From: Corallium rubrum
Taxonomy: Eukaryota > Cnidaria > Anthozoa > Scleralcyonacea > Coralliidae
Assembly (NCBI GenBank): GCA_964035015.1
Contig: OZ035997.1
Coordinates: 14,110,536 to 14,174,535 of the forward strand
Length of the DNA: 64,000 bases
Direction: 5' to 3'
The notes beneath the pieces were generated by a model. It saw only the letters and a list, made by a program, of their open reading frames with translations, was not told where the DNA came from and made no database searches. Shown in pieces: positions 1 to 12,337 of this stretch. The translations under genes and the position numbers were made by a program. Position 1 is the stretch's first letter; the number at the start of each line of letters is the position of its first letter.

Positions 1-1046
1 TGCATTCTCTTGTCCTTTTCTTCCAATGTGCTCTGAATGGTATGTAAAATATCTTTTTGCAAAGCATGCCTTTCAGTTGGTTTAAGGTGACCATAGTTCA
101 GAAAATGATCACAGCTGTTGCACAATCCCTTTTCAGAGATAATGCATTTCTTTACAATCCACTTATCAACTGGATCACTTCTGAACCAGTCTTTAGTTGC
201 CTCAAGAATATCTGGGCTCAAAGGCCAACCACTTTGGTTATACAACTTGAAAACATCTTTTGCCTTTTCATAATCCATTTCGTTCTTCTCTCCATCAATA
301 CAAGACCTGATTAAGGCAATGGACATCTTGGAAGGAATGACCAAAGATATATTTTTATTAGATTTAAAAATATGATGTTGCATTTCATTGAAAAGTTCAA
401 AAGCCTTTCTCTGATAACCTTCATCTGCTAGACTTGTAATAACTGCAAAGTATGTTCTTGAATGCCTCAGCAATCCTTCATCTTTCATATCATTAAGAAT
501 GCTAACAGCGTCATTTACTTGTCCCCTTGTAATGTAAGAATGTATAAGTGTAGTATAAGCTCCTTCACCACACTTGATATTTAAATCTTTAGTTCTTTTT
601 CTTATATTGTCAAGTTTCTCAAATTCCTCGCTTTGATTCAAACTATAAAACACGCTCCCCCACGTCCTCTTTTTCAGTTCAATTAAAGAATCATCATTCG
701 CTGATTTTAAACGTTGAAATACGGATGATAACCTTCCTAATTTCACATCCTTGTCAATCATTCTTTCCAACTCACTAGATTCAGGAACAGAACTTGCGTA
801 ATTCTTTATACAATAGGATGCTGTCACACATCTAACTCTTGGCCATGGCCATACTAGTCGTATAACAGGAGAAACAAGTCTAATATTTTCGAAGCTCGAA
901 TTAGAATTAGACCATAAATATTGGTGATAGTTTCGAAGACCATGTCTTAAAAACCTGGCCATTTTTTTTCTGGAATTTTTCTTGAAATTTCTCGGTTTCT
1001 GAATATAGCCTGCGATGTTGTGATCAGCGGTTTTCTTGAAAAGCAT
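1..1046 (-). CDS. PRORP: Mitochondrial RNase P nuclease subunit PRORP (MRPP3-like), 5' part, cut by the window edge
   Basis: An uninterrupted minus-strand frame runs from the ATG at 1046 (or the in-frame ATG at 960-962) to the window edge, about 348 codons. Seen: an Arg-rich, acid-poor N-terminus like a mitochondrial presequence (MARFLRHGLR from the second Met); PPR-like helical repeats at about residues 155-225 (AYTTLIHSY, then TYFAVITSLADEG); and a CxxC pair (CNSC, residues 309 and 312). Such a pair sits just before the NYN nuclease domain in PRORP proteins, where with later residues it forms the structural zinc site. Family role: protein-only RNase P, which cuts the 5' leader from mitochondrial tRNA precursors. 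The metal-binding nuclease domain lies beyond the window. An in-frame stop precedes 1046, so 1046 is the first possible start; 962 gives the better targeting peptide. Its neighbour EXOSC9 starts 258 bp away on the other strand. Confidence 0.85.
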   Translation of the reverse strand, partial: MLFKKTADHNIAGYIQKPRNFKKNSRKKMARFLRHGLRNYHQYLWSNSNSSFENIRLVSPVIRLVWPWPRVRCVTASYCIKNYASSVPESSELERMIDKDVKLGRLSSVFQRLKSANDDSLIELKKRTWGSVFYSLNQSEEFEKLDNIRKRTKDLNIKCGEGAYTTLIHSYITRGQVNDAVSILNDMKDEGLLRHSRTYFAVITSLADEGYQRKAFELFNEMQHHIFKSNKNISLVIPSKMSIALIRSCIDGEKNEMDYEKAKDVFKLYNQSGWPLSPDILEATKDWFRSDPVDKWIVKKCIISEKGLCNSCDHFLNYGHLKPTERHALQKDILHTIQSTLEEKDKRM

Positions 1047-1304
1047 TGGCCTGGACCTTATGCGCGCCGGAGTTTTTGGCTTTTACTTTTTGTTTGTATT
1101 TTGATTATCTACGCATTTGTTTTTTATAATTATTATTTGACGTAATATAATACAATTAAGATGTATATATTTGGCATAAGACAACAATAAATTATGTCTT
1201 TAGTGTCATAAAATATTTATATTGTCATTGCATCGTCAAAACATGGCGCAGGTCAATGTTATTTAACACCACACGTGAATATAAAATAAATTGTGTGGAC
1301 TGTG
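1047..1304. promoter_or_regulatory. Shared divergent promoter region between PRORP and EXOSC9
   Basis: Only 258 bp separate the first possible PRORP start codon (minus) from the EXOSC9 start codon (plus), so both transcripts must begin here unless leaders overlap. The stretch is AT-rich and has a CRE-like TGACGTAA at about 1138-1145. A short upstream frame (ATG at 1243, stop ending at 1266, 7 codons, different frame) precedes the EXOSC9 start and could sit in its leader. Transcription starts are inferred, not seen. Confidence 0.6.
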
Positions 1305-4300
1305 ATGAAGAGCACCAAAGCTGTTAGTTCATCTTGTGAAAAAGATTTTATTCTATCATGCATTCGAGATGGAAAGGTATTAGTCTCGTTGTAATCTATT
1401 GCACATTTTTTAGACACAAGTGAAAATTCTTTGGGTTTTTGTAGCGTATGGATGGTCGTCAAACTTACGATTACAGAAAAATACAAGTATCTTTTGGAGT
1501 AAGTCGTGGTCATTGCGAGGTGCAGTTAGGTAAAACAAGGTAAGACGTAGAAAAATAATTTTATGATTTACTCAGCTCAGATTGTAATGTCTATCAGAAT
1601 AATAAAGACTTTTTAAATTGGAACAAATGGACAATGTAATCTTATGGTATTATAGGTAATCATATGATAGTGAGTACAATTAATTTACACTATGTACAAG
1701 TGATATTTGAAAATTTTGCCAAAATTGCAATTTGGTATAATTTTTCAAATATCACGAGTAGTGTAAATCCTTAATTGTACGAGTAAAATCATATGATTAC
1801 CCATACGCTTCTTACTCACTCACACCTTTAAAAACATCTTGTTTCATTTGATACTTGACAAGAAACATTTTCACTCTGGGTGTTCTCTGTACTCATTTCA
1901 GAATATTTACATGGAATTTTTAGTTTATAGTGTACCACAAGTCCTTGGAAATGCAAAAACATTCCATTGTAGAATTGGCCGCCATCTTGAATTTTATTGT
2001 CAATGTCAACATCGTTCCCAGGGTCTTCTCTATTTTTGTTAATTGTTAACTGAATCAGAATGTAGTAATTTTGTCAAACATATAATATAAATATTTACTA
2101 GAAATTACTATTGCAAGTGAAATGCTGCCTCAAATGGGACAAAAACCGTTAGTCTACTCCACAGGCAACTCTATGCCGTCTGTGGCCAAAATGACCCCCC
2201 CCCCCCCCCCTTGCCCACTCTACTTGAGATTGCCCACTCCACCCAAGATTATCCACTCCACCCGAGATTATCCACTCCACCCAAGATTGCCCCCTCCACC
2301 CAAGATTGCCCACTCCACCCAAGATTGCCCACTCTACCCAAGATTGCCCACTCCACCCAAGATTACCCACTCCACCAAATTTTGCCCACTCCACCCAAGA
2401 TTGCCCACTCCACCTAAGTTTACCCACAAGTTTTCCCACTCCACTGCCCTGAGATTGGCCACTCCACCCGAGATTGCCCACTTCACCTGAGTTTACCCAT
2501 TCCACCCACAAAGAGTATTTTAATTTTACACATTTCTTCTATATTTTTTAATTATAAGATTGAAAACTACAAGTTACTATAACTAAGGGTTTTGACAGGA
2601 TATAGATACACACAACTAATATACAAATATTAAATAATCATGCCTCTTGCCTCTATTAAATATGTTGTGGCAAAACTATCAATGCAATTCCAAGTGTTTA
2701 AAATGTTTTCACAAATCTAGAGCTTTAATAAAATTATACAGCGATGTACCATTGAGCCCATCAGATTATTTTGTAGAATTTGTATATTAAGTCAAAATAC
2801 ACACAAGCAGATAGTAGCATCTGGTAGCGTATGAACCCACACCAATATATACCTAAAAATAGAAGAAAGCAACTGTGAAATCTCCTACAAAAAAAACACA
2901 GTTGTCAGTTGTAGAAACTGATATACCTCGACAAGATAAACTCTCCTCACCGAAATTGTAAAGACAGTTCTCAATGTGTTCGGAGGTAGAAAATCCATCG
3001 CCATCGTGGTGTTGACCAACTTCAAACATGCATGCAATTCCATCAGAGCAAATCCTTCTGGCATATGTGATGTAATTTGTGGTAAGAAACTTCCTACGTC
3101 ACAAAACGTCATAAAACGGTCAACATTTTTAAAACATCTCGTTGACTATACATAGCTCAGCAAAGAGATCTGGACACGAGACACAGCTGACTCATGTCAA
3201 GATTGGTGTGCTGTCTTCGGCAGCAATTATATAGATGCAAGTGTTTTACTAGGAAATAATACAGTGTCGTATTTTCCATATCCTCACTAGTGAAGATATC
3301 AATGATGTCATTTAGAATTTTACCGCTTTTTGCATTGAATCTATATAATAAAAAGAACATCACACGGTGGCTTGAAGATATGAATTTTATCTTCTCATGG
3401 CAAAAACAATATTTTACTCATTCGCTACGCTCATTCGTAAAATATTGTTTTCCCCCACTCGAAGATAAAATTCATATCTTCGTGCGACCGTGTAATATCC
3501 TATATATATATATATATGTATATTAATTATAAGTAATAGCATAACATATAGGTTGATTAGTGATTAAATGTACCCGAAAGCCGAGGGAGGTTTAGTAAAT
3601 AGAGAGACGATTATACTTACTTTAGAGTGACTTCTTAGAAGCGTATAGCGCAACTTTTCTGAATGTATCTTAACTTCTTTCAACGTAGCGCAACTTCTCG
3701 GAACGAAGGATAACTTCTGAACATAGCATAACGTTTGTGAATGTACATGTGGCGTAATTTTTCAAAACGTGGCATATAACTTCTTTAAATGTAGCGAAAA
3801 CTTTTCTGAACGTAGCGTATAAATTCTTAGAAAGTAGCGCAACTTTTCTGATGGCAGTGTAACTTCTTAGAACAAAGCATATTTTTTCAGAACCTATGTA
3901 CTGTAGCGTAACTTCTCAGAACGTATAACGTAACTTACAGAACGTATAGCGTAACTTTTCTGAACGTAGCACAACTTACAAGGACGTAGGGAACAATTCT
4001 GAACGAAACTTTTCAGAATGTAGCATAAGTTCTCAGAACATGAAGTGTAACGTTTTAAATATAGCGTGCTGATTTTTCAGAATACTGTGTAATGTTTCAG
4101 TCAACTTAGCATCGTCTCACAACGTACACATGTAACATTGAAGCCTTTGGGTCCGTAAAACTCGATGTACCCCTCGGCGTCAGTCAACAAGTGTATGTAT
4201 ATTAATTAGGAGAGTAACTACTGAAAAAAGATTCTGACCCTATGATGTTGCTTGATTTGTATTCATAGTCAGCTGATGCGATTCATCTTTGTCAGTGCCC

Positions 4301-7300
4301 TCGAAATTATTTAATTTGTGGTCTTTGCTTTGGATTTGCGTTTTGCCTTTCCGAAAAACCGGTGGGTGTTTTTGTTCAGGTGAGGTGATTGATGTAGATG
4401 AGGTGATAGATGTACAGTAGTGGCGGTGGATGCAGTGGCACTGTTGGTATAGTGGTGGTTGTTTTTGGCTGTTTGTGGACTTGGTGTTTTGTGACTTTTG
4501 GCGCTGTGTTGTGGTTTGGTTTGGATTACAGTAATAATAATTAAAATACTCATGATAATAATTATACTACTATAATATGATACTATAGTAATAATAATTC
4601 ATGAAGAAAATTCAAAAGAAATGAATGTTTAAACAGATGTTGTAAATCGGATACAGCATTGCCTAATAAAAATGCAATGTTGTATCCGATTTACAGCATA
4701 CTAATTAGGACCCATTGGCTCAAATTGAGCTTTTTCCTTGTTCAAATAATTTGTTTTTGCCTTTTCTACGACTGCTAAACAAAGTACTCATGATATAAAC
4801 TCATCGTAGTTCGGCTCCCCATTGTAAATCCCATACAGTTCGGGCGCTCATATTGTTCTATTACTTATTACCCTATAAAACCCTAAAACCTCAAATTATT
4901 AACCATTTTCCACCACTATTCACCATCGATCAATTTCGCAACTTTATTTTGAAAGAAAACAGTGTATTTGATTATAAACTGGTCCTAAGCCACCTTTGGG
5001 TGATTATTTAGGAGATTTGACTAAGGAGATTACTTCTATTTCACTTTCAAAAATCAACTGTACCTTTAAAAACATGGAACAGCTATGGGGACCAAAATGG
5101 CTCCATCATATGCCAACATCTTTATGGGGGCATTGGAGAAATTACTACCCAGAAATTTCATTTGATCTCAGCACTTAAATATTGTCACAAATTTTCAACT
5201 GTGCTCAAATTATTTCTGGATACAGCACTGGCTATTATAAATGTTAGAAACACTGCACTATACACCGTCCAATAATCTAGTCTTCTCTGCAGGCAACTCT
5301 CTTATACATCAGCAGCATGGAGGTTGGGGAGAAATTGGGCAGAGAAAAAGGGTGGAGATATGGCTTTTAATTTGTCCCCCCCCCCCCCCCCCTCTCTCTA
5401 GCACGCGTTAGCCTAAATTAAAGCACTAAAGGTGGAAATTAAATTAGGTGCATAGCGCCGAGAGAAGTATGGATCGTTTTCACTCACGTGATCGGTGGTC
5501 CCATTTGGGTGGTGAAACATACGAAATTTTTGAATAAGAATAGAGTTAAATTCCCATAGGATAAAGATGTTACACCAATATGGCCGCCATTTCATTGTTT
5601 CGGTACACCAATGGTCGCCGTGACGGCAGATGAAAACGATCTATTGACTTAATGCCGAGATTCGGGGTAATTAACTAATTTAGTTCAAATTCACAAGGTT
5701 TTGTCTTTATCTGTATACTTCCCTGGGCTGTATACATATAAAGACCGTGCATATTTATAAAGCACTTCAATTTAATTCAGTTTGTACGGGAGATAACGAC
5801 TTCTGAATAACAAAGAAAATTGCGTGAAATTTGAACTAAGAGCTTTTAGTAAAGTGGGACAGCAGTTGAGTAATTAAAAAATATATTATCATGAGCATGT
5901 GAAATCTTTGGAGACTCCTTAGAAAAAAGCTTTTAGGTTAACCTATAGAGACTAAAGATAGAGTAGTCTGTAGGCTAAAGCTCTTGACTTTATTCCAATA
6001 CATGATGGGTTCTCTGAAAAGAACCTGAGTTTTTTAATTTAATTTTTTACTCAAGCAAAATTTACTACAACTAAAAACCACAATTACAGTTTATAATCAG
6101 TAGCATGTACATGATCTCATGGCATAGAGGACAGTTAGCAAATATATTTGAATGGTTTGCACTTGACGTCATGGCGGCATGTTGGAGGAACTTTAATAAA
6201 AGAATCTAATTAGCAGTTATTGTATTTGAAGTATGTTTTCCTCCAACATGGCCACCTTGTCTTTGTCTTCTAAATCTCCAGGGATTGATTGCAAACCACC
6301 AATACTACAGTAGATATGCTTCCAAAAGAATTTTTACAAATCATCCATTATTAGAACAAATACTGCTAAACAAGCTTAAACAAACGGTTTCCTCATTGGC
6401 AATTGATTATTGCGAACAAGTCCTTAACTCTCTAAAAGAACTTAGTGTATTCAGTTACTCCAGTTAAACTAAAAATATCTTCGATACGGACTGAAGCCAT
6501 TTCCTGCATTTTGAGAGCACTACAATAAAGCAAAACGTAAAGAAAAATCTGTGTATAAAAATTATGTTTTTTACTTCTTGTTAATTTTGACTTGTTGACT
6601 TCTTGAATAGACTGTCAAATAATGGTACAGTTTTGGTCTTTTGGGTGCAAGTGAAGTGAAACATTACTGAAACTAACGACTCCAGTATTTTCCATTTACA
6701 ACTCCAAAATTTGTTTTACAACTCCAGAAAGTGACGGCAAATCCAGCCACGTTATAAGACATAATTATATTAAGATCATTAATAAGATAAGAGGCCGTTT
6801 GCATGAATCCAGATTGAGTTTCAATCCGGATTGAAAAGCTAATCCGTGTTTACATGGGAATTGGGTTTCTGGATTGAAATCCGCCTGTCGCCTGAAATCC
6901 GTAAATATTAGAAAACACGCATGCATTATTTGTTCTCGTCAGGGTTCTGGTCCTTTCTGTCACGCTTTTCATTCCGGAATGAAACTCGCACCGCGTTTAC
7001 ATGATTCCGGAACGAAATTTCAATCCGGAATGAGATTTCAATCCGGAATGAGAAACGGATTGAACTCAATCCGGAATGAGCTAATCTCAATCCGGATTCA
7101 TGAAAACAGGTAAAGGGGTTTGATCAGAAGCGGAATGAGTTCAATCCGGATTGAAACTCAATCTGGATTCATGTAAACGGCCCCTAAGATACGTCATAAG
7201 ACATTACGCTGCCCTGTAACACGTTTCCGGTTACACTATAAAACGTTTCGTTATATTGTAAGATGTTTCCCTTTGCTATAAATCCTTCCTCTACGTTGAA

Positions 7301-10300
7301 GACATTAGGCTGCATTGTAACACATTCCGCTGCGCTATTAAACGTTTTGTTGTGCATGTCGTTAGACATTACACTACGTATAGGACTTCTCTAGTTCTCT
7401 AAACTGGTGCGTGATATCTATAAGTCAAGACGCGCCTCAAATGGCCAGGCATGAATCGTCATTCTAAGACGGTTCCAAGAGGTTTTCTGATATGCGTCAG
7501 GCCATAAGAGAATATACATGGAAGCTCTCCCTGGCACTTGTAGGAGTCTTCACGGCATTTTTCCAGGCTGCGTTTTGTGTGTGGTTTGTGTAAATCATAG
7601 TCTGTAACAGGGGCGGACTGGCTACGTCAGAGGGGCCCGGGCGATTTGCTGCAACAAGGGGTCCGGTTTCCAAATCAAGTTGTTGTGGGTCCGCATGTGT
7701 AGAGGGGGTCCGGGGGGATGATCCCCCGGGAAATGTTTGAAATTTGGGTCTCTGAAATGACATTTCCTGCATTCTGACAGCAGTTTTGAGCAAAAATTTG
7801 ATAGTTTTAAAACATGTTTGTAATCGGGCACATTTCGTCATTTTTAACAAAGATTTTGTCCAAATTAGGCTTTAAATAGTATATTAATGTAAATTTCAAT
7901 GTTCTTCGTCTTGAATAGTTACTTTAAAAATTTACCCATTATGTTTGTTCAACTGATATCTCCATATTGTTTAAAATGTTTTGTTTTTTTAATCTATAAA
8001 TTTCTGATGTAGTTCGGATGTTTGAAGCGTTTCAAACTTTTTAGATCGACATTTTCGTTTTGAGTAATCTCAACAAATTGTAAAGAACGACTCAAACGGA
8101 AGATTGGTCCATGCACTTCCCTCCAACTCCACGGACCCTAAACATTGTTCTCTTTTCAGAGGAGCTGCTTCTTGCAAGTCGTCCACCTTTTTCTTACGCC
8201 TTCTCTGCACCATGTTTAATTCAGTGCTTTCTTCATACTGTAGCGATAGACACACCAGGCGGAAAACGCAATTTAAAAATGAATATCAGAGCCCAGCAAA
8301 TGACTTTGAAACAAGACATAATAAAAAGAAAAAGAAAATTTATTTACTGACGTTTCGTTGTTACATCACAACATCTTCAGAGCATTTAAACTATATTACA
8401 GTTGGTTCACTATATATGCTACAAAGATATACTGGTTTAAAACGTTTCAAAGTCATTTGCTGGGCTCTGATATTCATTTTTAAATTGCTTTCTTCATATT
8501 CTGGAACTCGAAACGTCGGAAGAAACTATAGCTTCCACTATACACGCTAGATAATTATTTTATCCTAAACATGTATTGCCTGATTGACACATGGCCTTTT
8601 TTACTTTTGCAAAGTCAAAAGAATTCAAGGGCCCAAAGGGGGCCCAAAAGGCAAGGGGCCCACCGGGCGTTTGGCCGGTAAGCCCGACTGGCCAGTTCCC
8701 CCCTGGTCTGTAAGTAAATATTTAGAATAGTGTGACAATATACACTACCGCAAAAAATTACTGTCGTCTGTAGTGATCCACTGCATTTTCTTGTCTTACC
8801 ATGGCAATTGTCGTCATGAATTTTCCAGCAGTTGAGAGAAAAGTCCCGCAATTTAGTGTTTAATAATAAATTCATTTCTCCAAACATTCATTTGGAATAA
8901 TAAACTTCGAAACTTTGAATTTTAAACGTTAAATTGGAGGAAACGTTAAATTAGAAGGATTACAGTAACTCCAAACTTGACTGTTATACTAAATACGGTC
9001 ATATACTTTTATACGGTCATAACTTTTTTCTTTAATTTATTCAAGAGTCCTTGCCCAAGTATCATGTGAGATTGTCTGTCCTCCTCCCAACAGACCATCT
9101 GAAGGTCAATTATTCTTTAATTTGGAACTTTCTCCAATGGCATCTCCAGCATATGAATCTGGAAGGTAATAAATATATGTTATTTACCGACTGGGAGGTC
9201 CGTATGGAGGAAAATTTCCCGAGGGTCGTTTTTGAGACCGAGGTTTATTTAAGTTTTTAAGTTTAAAAATTTATTTACAAACGTTTTTTGAATATTTTAC
9301 AGCCTATAAAACACATGTAAAAAAATTCTTTCGAGCGGTCCGTACGGGCTCATACGGACCGGAACGCTCGTTAGCCAATCGGAAAGCAGGATTTAGTAAA
9401 ATACGGTCCGAAAAAAATAAAAACAGTTCTGCACGGGTTCTAATATCACTAACCATGCTTGGAAGTTTAATCACCACATTGATGTCGACAATGCAAATAT
9501 CGTTGACAACGGTCATTACTGTGTGAGAAAAACATTAGAATCATGGCATACCGCCACCATCAAAGAAGCTGACAACAATTCCAGACCGCTACCGGAACAA
9601 TATTCTATTATTTTACACAAATAACAACATCACCAATTGGAACTTTTTTGGGGTTTTTTCTTGTAAATAGTTGTAATATTTTTATTGTGTTGTATCAATA
9701 TTGTGTACTGTTTAATAAACGAGCAGGAGTGTTTTGTCGGATATAAAGACACAAGGCGAAGCCGAGTGTTTTTATATCTGATAAAACACGAACTGCGAGT
9801 TTATTGAACGGCATCAAAAACGAACCACTTGGTAAGTTCATTGGCGTAGTAAGTTTGAAAAATAACCTTGTCTAAGCCGAGAAAATCAAAGCTAAAGTTT
9901 ATGTAAATCAGGAGGTATCTTTATCACATATAAAGACACTGATTAAACATTAATTTCTTTTGAATTTTCCTCATTCCTCGTATTAATTGAAGTGTAAATA
10001 TAGGACCTGTTACTGTTTTTCTTTCATCTTTATCCCGTTAAAGACTGTAGTCTGACAGTCGAAAACTCAAATTAAAATTACTTTTTGGTCAGAGAACGTC
10101 TACTTTCTGTTTAATTAAGAAAAGTATAAGTTAAATAAGAAACACTTAATTCTTGTTTGGGTAATTTTAAATTTCTTTAATTTTTTGTTATCTTTTTCAT
10201 TTCTCAAAATCTGTTTACAGAGGCGTAGGAAGATGTTTTGGGTTAGGGGGTTGGGCGCTAGGGAGGTCCGGAATTTAGAGTCTCTAAAATGGCATTTCCT

Positions 10301-11923
10301 GCATTTTGAGAGGAGATTTAAGGTGGCTCCACACAGTTTCTTGAAAAATGGAAAATACAAGTTTGAGAGTCCAAAACACGTGCATAAACAATTCGGAAAA
10401 AGAGTAAAACTAAATGTTATGCATAGTTAAACAGTCTGACAATCAAAAACTGTTACCAAATAAATAGCAACAGTTGTTGCTATGACAACAATGACGTTTC
10501 AAAATGGCTGCCAATTACACTTCAAACTAATTTAATTCGAAACAACTGTGGTGACCCCCAATTTTTATTTCATTAAAACTTTTCTTGAAGTATGAGTAAT
10601 CAATAGGCTGATTTTAAAAAAATTCTGTAAAAGGAATAATTTTTTCCCCGGAAAAATCATGTTTGTTAATTTTTAAAAAATTTCGTTCTACAGAATTTTT
10701 TTTAAATCGGCCTATTGATTACTCATACTTCTAGAAAAGTTTTAATAAAAAAAAACTTGGGGGTCACCAAAGTTTTTTTCGAATTGAATTAGTTTGAAGA
10801 GTAATTGGCAGCCATTTTGAAACGTCATTGTTGCCATAGCAACAACTGTTGCTATTTATTTGGTAACAGTTTTTGATTGTCAGACTGTTTAATTATGCAT
10901 AACATTTAGTTTTATTCTTTTTTGGAATTGTTTATGCACGTGTTTTGGACTCCCAAACTTGTATTTTCCATTTTTCAAGAAACTGTGTGGAGCCACCTTG
11001 ATTATACATGTTTGCTCTAGAAAGGGCTCTCGATCGTCAATTAGCAGGAATTAAACACATAGTACCACTCAACAGAAAATTCAAATTTACCTTCTTTGTA
11101 TATTAGCGGGCCTGAGACCCCCACTTCAGAATCCCCCCAGCCCCCTGTTTCCTACGCCGGTGGTTTACGGTGTTAGAATTATACAATCTCAACTTTGTAT
11201 TTTAATCTCTTTTTTAATTTATTTACTAGGTTATCTGAACATGCTATAGAATTGAATAGACTCATTGAAAGGGTATACAAACAGTCACAGTGTGTTGATA
11301 GTGAATCATTGTGTATAGTTTCTGGTGAGAAGGTGAGAACATAGCGCGCTTCTATATGTGAACACATTGTTTTCTTTCTGGTGTATCAATATCATTATAG
11401 TATTGACTAGTTTGTATAACTCTAGGAAAGATTGACAGAGTAGACCAAAACAAGCTTGCAACAGTAACTATACAGTAGTAACTATAATCAAGGGCGTCGG
11501 AAGCAGGGTCCCCCCTTTTTTTTGGTGGTGGCGGTGGGGGGCAGAATTTGTCCCCCCCCCTTTTTTTAATAAGGCCAGTAATAAAGTTATGATTAACAAA
11601 ATCAAAAAGAAAACAATTTTTCTACATACCATATATTTTATACATTGAATTCTGTTTTTAAATGTATACCTCTTGTAAGCCTGACCCAACACAATACACT
11701 AGCCCTAGCTAACCCACGACTTTAAATAAAGACATAATAAAGAAATTTGAATGCAGATATTCAATGTCCAGAAAAGTGTCGTCTTTTGAGTATTTTTTGA
11801 CGTTTTTGGACCTTTAGAATTCTGTAAATCCTTGTCCTAAAATGCAGGAAATGGCATTTCAGAGACTCTAGATTTCAAAATTTCCCGGGGGAGCATGCCC
11901 CCGGACCCCCCTAAAAATGTTGC

Positions 11924-11972
<49 letters not shown>

Positions 11973-12258
11973 TTAGTGTCGCCCCGACGCCCCTGAGTAT
12001 AATACAAGCAGTGAAATAAAAGTAGGGTGCTGCGTAGGCAGTGTTGAAATACAAATGGAAATATAGTAAGGTTTGAGTACTGCGAAATTATTGGACGGAG
12101 TTTCTAACGTTTCTCTCTGATGACGAATGGCCTTCGCTAGAAACGTTATAAACTACGTTCAATAATTTCGATAGCACTCAAACCTTACTATATTTCGATT
12201 GGTAACTATAATACATAGTTTTACACATGCACACACACATGCGACACACAGGCAAACA

Positions 12259-12337
<79 letters not shown>

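Noticed and set aside
2122..2511. Pro/His-rich and Gly/Trp-rich frames resembling structural proteins
   Set aside because: Both strands are open because the 19-bp minisatellite has few stops; the unit is not a multiple of three.
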